Assembly: GCA_030620375.1 (NCBI GenBank)
Contig: JAUXEW010000114.1
Location: forward strand, 1 to 8,577
Source of the DNA: Desulfobacteraceae bacterium
GTDB lineage: Bacteria; Desulfobacterota; Desulfobacteria; Desulfobacterales; UBA5616
Reading direction: 5' to 3'
Length of the DNA stretch: 8,577 bases
A program made the translations under genes and the position numbers. Within the stretch, counting starts at the first letter, position 1. Each line of letters begins with the position of its first letter. The notes under the pieces were generated by a model that was not told where the DNA came from, searched no databases, and worked only from the letters and a program-made list of their open reading frames with translations. Below are positions 1-5,674 of the stretch, piece by piece.

Positions 1-20
1 CCAAGCCAAAAAAAATTCAA

Positions 21-97
21 CAACCCACCTAATCCCTTAATATCCCGCCATTTCCCGCCCATTCCCACCAAAACTCACCCGATCCCACTTTTTCTTA
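21..97 (-). promoter_or_regulatory. MraZ-box-like operator array (10-bp-spaced TGGGN repeats)
   Basis: On the minus strand, pentamers matching or close to TGGGN recur every 10 bases exactly. In transcription order they are TAAGA (93-97, degenerate), TGGGA (83-87), TGAGT (73-77), TGGGA (63-67), CGGGA (53-57), CGGGA (43-47), AGGGA (33-37) and TGGGT (23-27). Known: E. coli MraZ represses its own dcw operon by binding TGGGN boxes separated by 5 nt just upstream of mraZ, the same period and core. Inferred: an mraZ-led cell-division cluster begins just left of base 1 and is transcribed leftward. No mraZ coding sequence is visible, so the assignment rests on the array alone. Seven usable boxes is more than the three of E. 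coli. Confidence 0.6.
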
Positions 98-176
98 GTT
101 TATCTGCAAGAGGACAATTGGACTTTGCCTGAATCCAATGGGGGGAAGAGTGGGGGGAAGCCCAATTTTGCCAAAC

Positions 177-208
177 AAAAAAGGACTTAGAAAACTTCCT
201 AAGCCCTT
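177..208 (-). terminator. Intrinsic terminator of the tRNA-Glu gene
   Basis: Reading the minus strand just after the tRNA, a 10-bp stem (199-208 with 181-190, one G-U pair) encloses an 8-nt loop and runs into a T tract at 177-182. It lies 12 bases past the CCA end of the tRNA, where a Rho-independent terminator is expected, and it separates the tRNA from whatever is driven leftward past base 1. Confidence 0.8.
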
Positions 209-219
209 GATATTATTAT

Positions 220-294
220 TGGTGATCCCAGGGGGAATCGAACCCCCGTTACCGGCGTGAGAGGCCGGCGTCCTAACCGCTAGACGATGGGACC
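220..294 (-). tRNA. tRNA-Glu (anticodon CTC)
   Basis: A complete 75-base cloverleaf on the minus strand. The acceptor stem pairs GGTCCCA (288-294) with TGGGATC (224-230) with a single G-U pair, then discriminator A (223) and an encoded CCA (220-222). The D arm contains the TAGCGGTTAGGA type sequence, the anticodon stem CCGGC/GCCGG holds loop CTCTCAC with anticodon CTC, and the T arm has a 5-bp CGGGG/CCCCC-type stem around the TTCGATT loop. CTC reads GAG glutamate codons. The gene stands alone, with a promoter about 20 bases upstream and a terminator about 12 bases downstream, so it is its own transcription unit. Confidence 0.96.
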
Positions 295-314
295 ACATGC
301 TGAGATTTTAGGGA

Positions 315-343
315 GAGATATAAAAAAGGGGCTTGTTTGTCAA
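315..343 (-). promoter_or_regulatory. Sigma70-type promoter of tRNA-Glu
   Basis: A perfect -35 hexamer TTGACA (338-343, minus strand) is followed by an A/T-rich -10 zone, TATATC (317-322, 15-bp spacer) or TATCTC (315-320, 17-bp spacer). Transcription would start around 308, about 14 bases before the mature tRNA 5' end at 294. The -35 match is strong and the -10 is only fair. Confidence 0.55.
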
Positions 344-373
344 ATATTATTTGGTGTTCATCCGGAAACAGTC

Positions 374-577
374 TCAATCGGTTTTCTTGCCCTTTCTGAA
401 TCCGAAAATCAAATAGATTATAAATCCGATAAACGGGATAGCTGCGATAATTCCCCACATTGCCTTTTTCCCGATGGATCCAAAATCCTTTTGCCCCACA
501 TCCACGATAGCCCAAATACTCATTAAGAAAAAGGGAATAGTTAAGATCAGAATGGTTATGACTGTTTTAAGATCCAT
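374..577 (-). CDS. Small two-helix membrane protein of the PLDc_N type
   Basis: A 67-residue protein with two hydrophobic segments (about residues 5-26 and 40-60), a tryptophan-aspartate turn region (W22 AIVD) between them, and a basic tail RKGKK. The pattern W..VD..., then K..W..I...P.IG.IIY...G, is that of the phospholipase D-nuclease N-terminal domain (PLDc_N) as found alone in many small inner-membrane proteins. No HKD catalytic motif is present, so it is not an enzyme of that family. The biochemical role of stand-alone PLDc_N proteins is not settled. Its ATG lies 2 bases past the stop codon of the lytic transglycosylase, with AAAGG six bases upstream inside the end of that gene, so translation is probably coupled. 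Confidence 0.75.
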   Translation of the reverse strand: MDLKTVITILILTIPFFLMSIWAIVDVGQKDFGSIGKKAMWGIIAAIPFIGFIIYLIFGFRKGKKTD

Positions 578-579
578 GA

Positions 580-1590
580 TCAGCCTTTCAACAGGTCGGA
601 TATTTTTAAAACCGTGTTCACATAATATTTGCTGTGGTTATATCGATAAATTATTGTGAATGCGTTTTTCCGGTCTATCCCGGGTTTCCAACCGTAATGT
701 TTCAGATAGTTGGCTATACTGGCGATGGCGTCTGCGTGTGTGTAAAGATCGATGGTTCCGTCTTTATTCCCGTCTTTGCCCAGTGTCAGAATATTACTCG
801 GCAGAAACTGGGCGATTCCCATGGCGCCGGCGAATGAACCGTAAATCCCCGACGGATTCATATCTTCCCGTGCCGTGTAAGACAAAAACGCCTTTAATTC
901 GCGGTAGGCCCAGTTTGCCTTACGCAGGGCCTTTTTATCATATTTTTTTCTGGAAAGCTTATAAGAATTTAAATATTCTCGCCATAAAACGTCCCGATTC
1001 GCATGGTTTTTTAACGATGCCATGGTGGAGAGCGTGTTTAGGATGTTATTGTTTCCAGTATAAGTTCCAAACCGGGTTTCAACCAGAATAATCGCCGTGA
1101 TAACCGTTTTATCCACACCAAAAGTGTTTTCCGCATGTGTTAATTCATTTTGGTAGGTTTTTAAATAGCGTCGCGCGTTTGTGATGGATTTTTGAGATGT
1201 AAACTGTTTGTAATTCAACGTCGCTTCTTTATACGTGAAATAATTGCTGACCGTTTCACCGGCAAACTCAATGTTAGGGGCGGTATATATTTGATCTATT
1301 CTCTGTTCGTCAAATCCATCGGCAACCAGTCTTTTTTTTAACGATTCAAAAAGCCAGGAATAGGGTCCCGGCATTGCCGCCGCGGTAAACGGAAAAATCG
1401 ATAAAACAGCTAACATTACGCCAACGGATATGATAAAATTGATTGTTTTAAAAAAAACCCGGTGTTTCGCACCGGGATAAAACTGAAACTTTGAGGCACT
1501 GTCGTGCCCTCTTTTTTCCCGCTTTGCGGGAAAAGAAAGCCACCCGCTATGCGGGTGGTAGTTTACTATTGTTTTTTTTTGATGATACAT
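580..1590 (-). CDS. MltB-family lytic murein transglycosylase (exported); start uncertain
   Basis: Cleaves the MurNAc-GlcNAc bond of peptidoglycan with formation of 1,6-anhydroMurNAc, in the periplasm. The SLT_2/MltB signature is clear: ILVETRFGTYTG with catalytic Glu171, then GAMGIAQFLPS (256-266), a DGNKDGTIDL segment (273-282) like the MltB EF-hand calcium site, and HADAIASIANYL.HYGW (286-301). A signal peptide precedes it (about residues 48-73, hydrophobic stretch then TAAAMPG); no lipobox cysteine follows, so it is soluble or otherwise retained. The first 45 codons from the ATG at 1588-1590 run through four hairpins and a terminator-like structure and look non-coding. The next in-frame ATG (1414-1416) gives a signal peptide without its basic n-region. 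Neither start has a good ribosome site. It is cotranscribed with the small PLDc_N protein downstream. Confidence 0.85.
   Translation of the reverse strand: MYHQKKTIVNYHPHSGWLSFPAKREKRGHDSASKFQFYPGAKHRVFFKTINFIISVGVMLAVLSIFPFTAAAMPGPYSWLFESLKKRLVADGFDEQRIDQIYTAPNIEFAGETVSNYFTYKEATLNYKQFTSQKSITNARRYLKTYQNELTHAENTFGVDKTVITAIILVETRFGTYTGNNNILNTLSTMASLKNHANRDVLWREYLNSYKLSRKKYDKKALRKANWAYRELKAFLSYTAREDMNPSGIYGSFAGAMGIAQFLPSNILTLGKDGNKDGTIDLYTHADAIASIANYLKHYGWKPGIDRKNAFTIIYRYNHSKYYVNTVLKISDLLKG
1450..1476 (-). terminator. Terminator-like hairpin inside the transglycosylase 5' reading frame
   Basis: On the minus strand a perfect 7-bp stem CCCGGTG/CACCGGG (1470-1476 with 1458-1464) with loop CGAAA is followed at once by eight T (1450-1457). 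This is a textbook intrinsic terminator shape. It sits between the annotated ATG and the signal peptide of the transglycosylase, so it could act as an attenuator, end a short upstream transcript, or be the edge of an inserted repeat. Confidence 0.55.
1458..1558. repeat. Block of four consecutive perfect hairpins (REP-like)
   Basis: Within 101 bases lie four perfect inverted repeats: 1458-1464/1470-1476 (7 bp), 1495-1499/1504-1508 (5 bp, loop TGTC), 1514-1522/1526-1534 (9 bp, loop TTT) and 1540-1547/1551-1558 (8 bp, loop TAT). The last two share the core CCCGC-N3-GCGGG and are 5 bases apart, as in paired REP-type palindromes. The block overlaps the 5' part of a reading frame, but its translation shows no conserved protein feature. 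It is either a dispersed palindromic element or a structured leader RNA on the minus strand. Confidence 0.6.
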
Positions 1591-1649
1591 GGTCGCGATA
1601 TTTCCGGTTGTCCGGATGGCTGTTGGTTTTTACTTGAGTGCATCCGCTG

Positions 1650-1678
1650 TTGATCCGTAATAAATGACATGGTATGGT
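1650..1678 (+). promoter_or_regulatory. Candidate radA promoter
   Basis: TTGATC (1650-1655) and TATGGT (1673-1678) are separated by 17 bases. Each hexamer matches the sigma70 consensus at four positions. The start would fall near 1685, leaving a leader of about 60 bases before the radA GTG. An inverted repeat TGACAT/ATGTCA (arms near 1665-1670 and 1684-1689) overlaps the -10 region and could be an operator, though this is speculative. Confidence 0.35.
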
Positions 1679-1728
1679 CCTTAATGTCAAATAATACCGA
1701 TGCCATAATATGTGAAATCATCAATTTT

Positions 1729-1734
1729 AAAGGA
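1729..1734 (+). promoter_or_regulatory. Ribosome binding site that decides the radA start
   Basis: AAAGGA lies 10 bases before the GTG at 1745. An upstream in-frame GTG at 1712 has no purine-rich site in front of it, and the 11 residues it would add are not part of the usual RadA N-terminus. Confidence 0.6.
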
Positions 1735-1744
1735 CGCCACGAAC

Positions 1745-3106
1745 GTGAAAAAAACATCAAAAACGATTTTTACCTGCCAGACATGCGGCTATCAAACGCC
1801 TAAATGGATGGGAAAATGTCCGGACTGTGAGAAATGGCACACCTTTGTTGAAGAGAGGCAAACGTTAAGACCGGGTCAGCGCGGAAAGGCGGCCCCGCTT
1901 CGGTCGGAACCCGTTCCTATTGATTCCGTGAGTCTGGAGGCGGAGTATCGTCTTTCCACCGGTATCGAGGAGTTGGACCGGGTCCTGGGCGGCGGCTTGG
2001 TGCCCGGGACCCTTGTATTAATCGGTGGTGATCCGGGTATCGGGAAATCCACACTAATGTTGCAGGCGCTGCATGGGATTGCCAGTGCCGGCCGGAAGGT
2101 ACTCTATGTGTCCGGTGAGGAATCGATCCGGCAGCTTCGGATCAGAAGTAAACGGTTGTCAACGGTATCGGAAAATTTGTTAGTGGTTTCAGAGATCGAT
2201 GTGGACGCCATCCTTTCCATGATGGAATCCGAAAAACCCGGGGTGCTGGTGGTTGACTCCATCCAAACCCTGTTTAGTGCGGATCTGACGTCAGCCCCGG
2301 GCAGCGTCAGTCAGGTCCGGGAATCTTCGGTGCAGCTCATGCTGGCGGCCAAAAAATCGGGCATACCGATATTCCTGGTGGGCCACGTCACCAAGGATGG
2401 CGCCATTGCCGGCCCCAGGCTGTTGGAGCATATGGTGGATACGGTGCTTTACTTTGAGGGAGACCGGAACCATATGTTCAGAATTTTACGGGCGGTAAAA
2501 AACAGGTTCGGGTCTACCAATGAAATCGGGGTATTTGAGATGAATGATAATGGGCTTGACGGGGTTTCCAATCCCTCTGAAGTATTTTTGTCCGAACGGC
2601 CCGAAAATACACCCGGTTCAGTGGTTACCGCCAGTATGGAAGGAACCCGACCGATTCTTATTGAACTGCAGGCCCTTTCCGGCAGTACCAGTTTCGGTAA
2701 CCCTCGAAGGACCATTTTAGGTGTCGATCAGAATCGGGTGGCGTTGCTGGTGGCCGTGATGGAAAAAAAGTTGGGGCTGCATTTGATGGGGCATGATATT
2801 TTTATGAACGTCGCCGGTGGTGTTAAAGTGGTTGAACCGGCCGTTGATATGGGAATTGTTTCTGCCATCGCGTCCAGTTTTTTGGACCGGCCGGTTTGTG
2901 AAGGTACGGTTGTATTGGGAGAGGTGGGACTCACCGGAGAAGTCAGGGCTGTCGGTCACATCGAAAAACGAATTGCCGAGTCTAAAAAAATGGGGTTTAC
3001 GCGGTGTCTTTTACCGGAAAGCAATTTAAAACGAACGGCGGGTATCAAAGGAATCGAGGTTGTCGGGATAAAGACGGTATCAGAAGCGATGGAATCCTTA
3101 TTTTAA
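1745..3106 (+). CDS. radA: DNA repair protein RadA (Sms)
   Basis: A 453-residue RecA-related ATPase of usual family length that promotes branch migration and processing of recombination intermediates. The order of domains is complete: N-terminal zinc finger with C11, C14, C25, C28 (CQTCG...GKCPDC); Walker A GGDPGIGKST (94-103) with K101; Walker B VLVVD ending at D171; the RadA-specific KNRFG motif (252-256) needed for its helicase-like activity; and a C-terminal Lon-like domain (about 335-453, with the GEVGLTGEVRAV segment at 392-403), which in this family is a DNA-binding scaffold, not a protease. I chose the GTG at 1745 because it has a Shine-Dalgarno sequence and gives the normal short N-terminus. 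It is divergent from the transglycosylase. The next gene, rlmE, is separated by a MITE-like insertion. Confidence 0.97.
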   Translation: MKKTSKTIFTCQTCGYQTPKWMGKCPDCEKWHTFVEERQTLRPGQRGKAAPLRSEPVPIDSVSLEAEYRLSTGIEELDRVLGGGLVPGTLVLIGGDPGIGKSTLMLQALHGIASAGRKVLYVSGEESIRQLRIRSKRLSTVSENLLVVSEIDVDAILSMMESEKPGVLVVDSIQTLFSADLTSAPGSVSQVRESSVQLMLAAKKSGIPIFLVGHVTKDGAIAGPRLLEHMVDTVLYFEGDRNHMFRILRAVKNRFGSTNEIGVFEMNDNGLDGVSNPSEVFLSERPENTPGSVVTASMEGTRPILIELQALSGSTSFGNPRRTILGVDQNRVALLVAVMEKKLGLHLMGHDIFMNVAGGVKVVEPAVDMGIVSAIASSFLDRPVCEGTVVLGEVGLTGEVRAVGHIEKRIAESKKMGFTRCLLPESNLKRTAGIKGIEVVGIKTVSEAMESLF

Positions 3107-3149
3107 ATCTGAGTTTCGTGTTGGGCCATATATGCCATTGTTTGCTTGC

Positions 3150-3315
3150 GAGACCTTTGCAAAACGCCCCTTTTTGCCCAATTCTGGCGTCAGGCTCAAA
3201 TTTTAATCCTCAAAAGACTCAATGTATTCCTGTGGTTGCACGTAGTGAAGCTTTTCGGCGCTAAATTTTCGCCTTCCTTGGCCTTGAACAAAAATGAACA
3301 TTTTTCAAAGGTCTC
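3150..3315. mobile_element. MITE-like element with 15-bp terminal inverted repeats
   Basis: The ends read GAGACCTTTGCAAAA (3150-3164) and, reverse-complemented, GAGACCTTTGAAAAA (3301-3315): 14 of 15 bases match. The 166-bp interior has no convincing coding sequence. TGCTTG occurs just outside each end (3143-3148 and 3318-3323), offset by one and two bases, and may be a decayed target duplication. The size, terminal repeats and lack of a transposase fit a miniature inverted-repeat transposable element. It probably depends on an IS with the same ends elsewhere in the genome. It fills most of the radA-rlmE gap and ends 29 bases before the rlmE ATG. Confidence 0.75.
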
Positions 3316-3344
3316 TCTGCTTGACTTAGGGCGTGCTTAATTAT

Positions 3345-3962
3345 ATGAAACATACCCGAAAAACGCGAAATCGATGGGAAGACCATTATTCCCGGAGAGC
3401 CAAACAGGAAAAATATCCTGCCAGATCCGTATATAAATTAAAAGAGATTCAGCAGAAATATCATTTGATTCAAAAGGGGGACAGGGTCCTTGATTTAGGG
3501 TGTGCTCCCGGCTCCTGGCTGCTTTATGCCTCGGAGCAGGTCGGACATAAAGGCTATGTTGTCGGCATTGATCTAAAACCGGTGACCGTCAGATTGCCTT
3601 CCAATGTAAAGGTTCATGAAGGAGATGTTTTTTCCACCGGTGATGAGGTTCTGGCGTTCACGGGAGAAAGGTTTCATGTCGTGATGAGCGATATGGCCCC
3701 CGCCACGACCGGTAACACGCACGTGGATTCCGCCAGATCATTTAACCTAAGCGAAACGGCATTCGTGATTGCCCAAAAAGTGCTGGTTCCCGGTGGTTCG
3801 TTTATTTGTAAAATTTTTCAGGGAGAGGATTTTTCCAGATTTTCAGCACTGGTTAAAGCCAGTTTTAAAACCTGTAAAAATTACAGGCCCAAAAGTACAC
3901 GGAAGGCAAGTAAGGAAGTTTACGTAATCGGGATAAAAAAAACCGGACAACCGGTAAGCTGA
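3345..3962 (+). CDS. rlmE: 23S rRNA 2'-O-methyltransferase RlmE (FtsJ/RrmJ)
   Basis: A 205-residue SAM-dependent methyltransferase matching the RlmE family, which methylates the 2'-hydroxyl of U2552 (E. coli numbering) in the A-loop of 23S rRNA during late 50S assembly. The SAM-binding motif is VLDLGCAPGSW (48-58). The family's K-D-K-E catalytic tetrad is intact: K31 in YKLKEI, D116 in VVMSDMAP, K156 in SFICKIFQGE and E191 in SKEVYVIG. The ATG at 3345 gives the expected basic N-terminus; a GTG at 3333 would add four residues. The only purine-rich site, AGGG at 3328-3331, is 13 bases from the ATG and 1 base from the GTG, so initiation may be weak, perhaps because the MITE inserted just upstream. 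The stop is 25 bases before yebC. Confidence 0.95.
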   Translation: MKHTRKTRNRWEDHYSRRAKQEKYPARSVYKLKEIQQKYHLIQKGDRVLDLGCAPGSWLLYASEQVGHKGYVVGIDLKPVTVRLPSNVKVHEGDVFSTGDEVLAFTGERFHVVMSDMAPATTGNTHVDSARSFNLSETAFVIAQKVLVPGGSFICKIFQGEDFSRFSALVKASFKTCKNYRPKSTRKASKEVYVIGIKKTGQPVS

Positions 3963-3987
3963 TCAGCGGTTAAGATAGGAGGTTAAC

Positions 3988-4722
3988 ATGTCGGGTCACA
4001 GCAAATGGTCTAGCATAAAACACAAAAAAGGCGCTACCGATGCAAAGCGTGGGAAGATATTCAGCAAGCTCATCAAGGAGATCACCGTTGCCGCTCGTAT
4101 GGGAGGGGGTGACCTCGGCTCAAATCCACGACTCAGAAGCGCCGTTGCCGCCGCAAAAAGTGAGAACATGCCAAAGGATAATATGGAACGGGCCATTAAA
4201 AGAGGGACCGGCGAACTCGAAGGCGTAAACTACGAAGAATCGGTTTACGAAGGATATGGTCCCGGTGGTGCCGCGGTATATGTGGAATCTCTCACAGACA
4301 ACAAAAACCGGGCCGTAGCGGATATTCGGCACATTTTCAGTAAATCCGGTGGAAATCTCGGAGAAAACGGTTGTGTGGCCTGGATGTTCGACAAAAAAGG
4401 GTATATCGTGATTGAAAAGTCGGCCATCGATGAAGATGCCCTGATGGAAGCCGCACTGGATGCGGGTGCGGAAGATGTCAGAGAAGATGATTCGAATTTT
4501 GAAGTCATCTCTTCCCCGGAAGATTTTGAAGCAGTCAAGACCGCCATTGAAAAGTCCGATATTCCGTATGTCGTAAGCGAAGTCACCATGTTGCCCCACA
4601 CCAACACAAATCTTGTGGGGAAGGAGGCAGAGCAGATGATCCGGTTGATGGATGCGCTTGAAGACTGTGAAGACGTGCAGAAGGTTTACACCAATGCGGA
4701 TATACCGGAGGATATGCTGTGA
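3988..4722 (+). CDS. yebC: YebC/PmpR/TACO1 family protein
   Basis: A 244-residue protein of typical family length with the diagnostic N-terminus MSGHSKWSSIKHKKGATDAK, then the RLRSAVAAAKSENMPKDNMERAIKRGTGE helical region (broken here to its key parts: NMPKDNMERAI, RGTGE), the YEGYGPGGAAVYVE strand and GGNLGENGCVAWMF. The acidic central and C-terminal domains are intact. Members were first described as transcriptional regulators and more recently as translation factors that relieve ribosome stalling, as mitochondrial TACO1 does. Which applies here cannot be read from sequence. A near-perfect AGGAGGT stands 6 bases before the ATG, far stronger than the site for rlmE. It lies directly after rlmE, another ribosome-related gene, and is probably cotranscribed with it. 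The stop codon is part of a 16-bp palindrome. Confidence 0.96.
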   Translation: MSGHSKWSSIKHKKGATDAKRGKIFSKLIKEITVAARMGGGDLGSNPRLRSAVAAAKSENMPKDNMERAIKRGTGELEGVNYEESVYEGYGPGGAAVYVESLTDNKNRAVADIRHIFSKSGGNLGENGCVAWMFDKKGYIVIEKSAIDEDALMEAALDAGAEDVREDDSNFEVISSPEDFEAVKTAIEKSDIPYVVSEVTMLPHTNTNLVGKEAEQMIRLMDALEDCEDVQKVYTNADIPEDML

Positions 4723-4735
4723 GACCATGGTCTCA
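4720..4735. repeat. 16-bp perfect palindrome containing the yebC stop codon
   Basis: TGAGACCATGGTCTCA begins with the yebC stop codon TGA. As RNA it forms a 6-bp stem with a CATG loop, followed on the plus strand by a poor T-rich stretch (GTTCTTT). It lies in the 43-base gap between convergent yebC and nadA. It could be a weak terminator or a mere chance palindrome. Neither side has a proper T tract. Confidence 0.5.
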
Positions 4736-4765
4736 GTTCTTTCGGAGATGATTCGAGTTTAGGCA

Positions 4766-5662
4766 CTATTTCGCCAGTCCAATCATTTTTTCAACCGCTG
4801 ACAGGGCTTTTTCCCTGATATCTTCCGTAACGCTTACTTCCCCGTCCATATTTTCCAGGCTGTTGACGATATCGCTAAGGGTAATCTTTTTCATGTCTTC
4901 ACAAACCATACTGTCGGATGCGGGGATAAACGTTTTGTCCGGATTTGCTTTTTTCAGCGGATAAAGCATTCCTACTTCCGTACCGACGATAAACGACTGG
5001 CGGTCGGATTCCCGGGCATAGCGAATCATTCCCGACGTACTCAAAGAAGCATCTGCGAGTGCAACAACTTCAGGCCGGCATTCAGGATGCGCCATAAACA
5101 GGGCCTCCGGGTGTTTGCTCTTTGCTTTGAGGACGTCTTCCCTGGTTAACCGGTCGTGTGTGGGGCAGTATCCCTCCCAGAGGTAAATTTTTGTTTTGGT
5201 TTTTAAAGCCGTATTTTCGGCAAGGTTTCGATCCGGCACCATTAAAACCGCTTCGGCTTCCAAGCTGTTGACGATTTCAACGGCATTTGCCGATGTACAG
5301 CATATGGTGGATAACGCTTTGACATCAGCGGATGAATTTACATAAGTGACTACCGGCATCGGTGGCAGTTCGCCCAACTTTTTTTTGAGCATTTCGGGCG
5401 TTACCATATCGGCCATGGGGCATCCGGCATCTCTGCGGGGTAGCAGTATCGTCTTGTCCGGTGACAGAATTGAAGCGGTTTCCGCCATAAAATGAACGCC
5501 GCAGAACAAAATGACGTCGGCATCCGTTTGAGCGGCCTTGATACTTAATTCCAGTGAATCACCACAAAGATCGGCAATGTCCTGGATTTCAGGAGGTTGA
5601 TAGTTATGTGCCAATATGATGGCGCTTCGTTCCGTTAATAACTTTCTGATCTTTTCCTCCAT
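4766..5662 (-). CDS. nadA: Quinolinate synthase NadA
   Basis: Condenses iminoaspartate with dihydroxyacetone phosphate to quinolinate, the second step of de novo NAD synthesis, in the cytoplasm. The 298-residue length is that of the short bacterial/archaeal NadA type. The three cysteines that bind the [4Fe-4S] cluster are present at the expected spacing: C81 (AGCPMADM), C166 (GYCPTH) and C254 (MVCEDMKK). Also visible are the N-terminal AHNYQPPEIQDIAD motif (18-31), GDSLELS (34-40), VTYVNSSADVKA (105-116), HPEC (192-195) and GTEVGML (227-233). I start at the ATG at 5660-5662, which has AAAGGA 6 bases upstream. An ATG eight codons before (MSKGKTMEE) overlaps lolA and lacks a site. No nadB or nadC is in the window, so the rest of the pathway is elsewhere. 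Confidence 0.96.
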   Translation of the reverse strand: MEEKIRKLLTERSAIILAHNYQPPEIQDIADLCGDSLELSIKAAQTDADVILFCGVHFMAETASILSPDKTILLPRRDAGCPMADMVTPEMLKKKLGELPPMPVVTYVNSSADVKALSTICCTSANAVEIVNSLEAEAVLMVPDRNLAENTALKTKTKIYLWEGYCPTHDRLTREDVLKAKSKHPEALFMAHPECRPEVVALADASLSTSGMIRYARESDRQSFIVGTEVGMLYPLKKANPDKTFIPASDSMVCEDMKKITLSDIVNSLENMDGEVSVTEDIREKALSAVEKMIGLAK

Positions 5663-5668
5663 TGTTTT

Positions 5669-5674
5669 TCCTTT
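5669..5674 (-). promoter_or_regulatory. Ribosome binding site that decides the nadA start
   Basis: AAAGGA (minus strand) ends 6 bases before the ATG at 5660-5662 and overlaps two bases of the lolA TAA stop (5673-5675). Ribosomes ending lolA therefore sit on the nadA initiation site, pointing to translational coupling. Confidence 0.65.

Noticed and set aside
21..97. CRISPR array or plasmid-type iterons
   Set aside because: Units are only 10 bp with 5-bp cores, far too short for CRISPR repeats and spacers, and no replication gene or DnaA boxes are nearby; the MraZ-box pattern fits better.
660..1091. Open frame of 143 codons on the plus strand
   Set aside because: Lies wholly opposite the conserved transglycosylase domain and encodes a Trp/Arg/Cys-rich sequence with no ribosome site or protein character.
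4120..4728. Open frame of 202 codons on the minus strand
   Set aside because: It is antisense to the highly conserved yebC; the translation is rich in F, H, I and C, as expected for a shadow frame.
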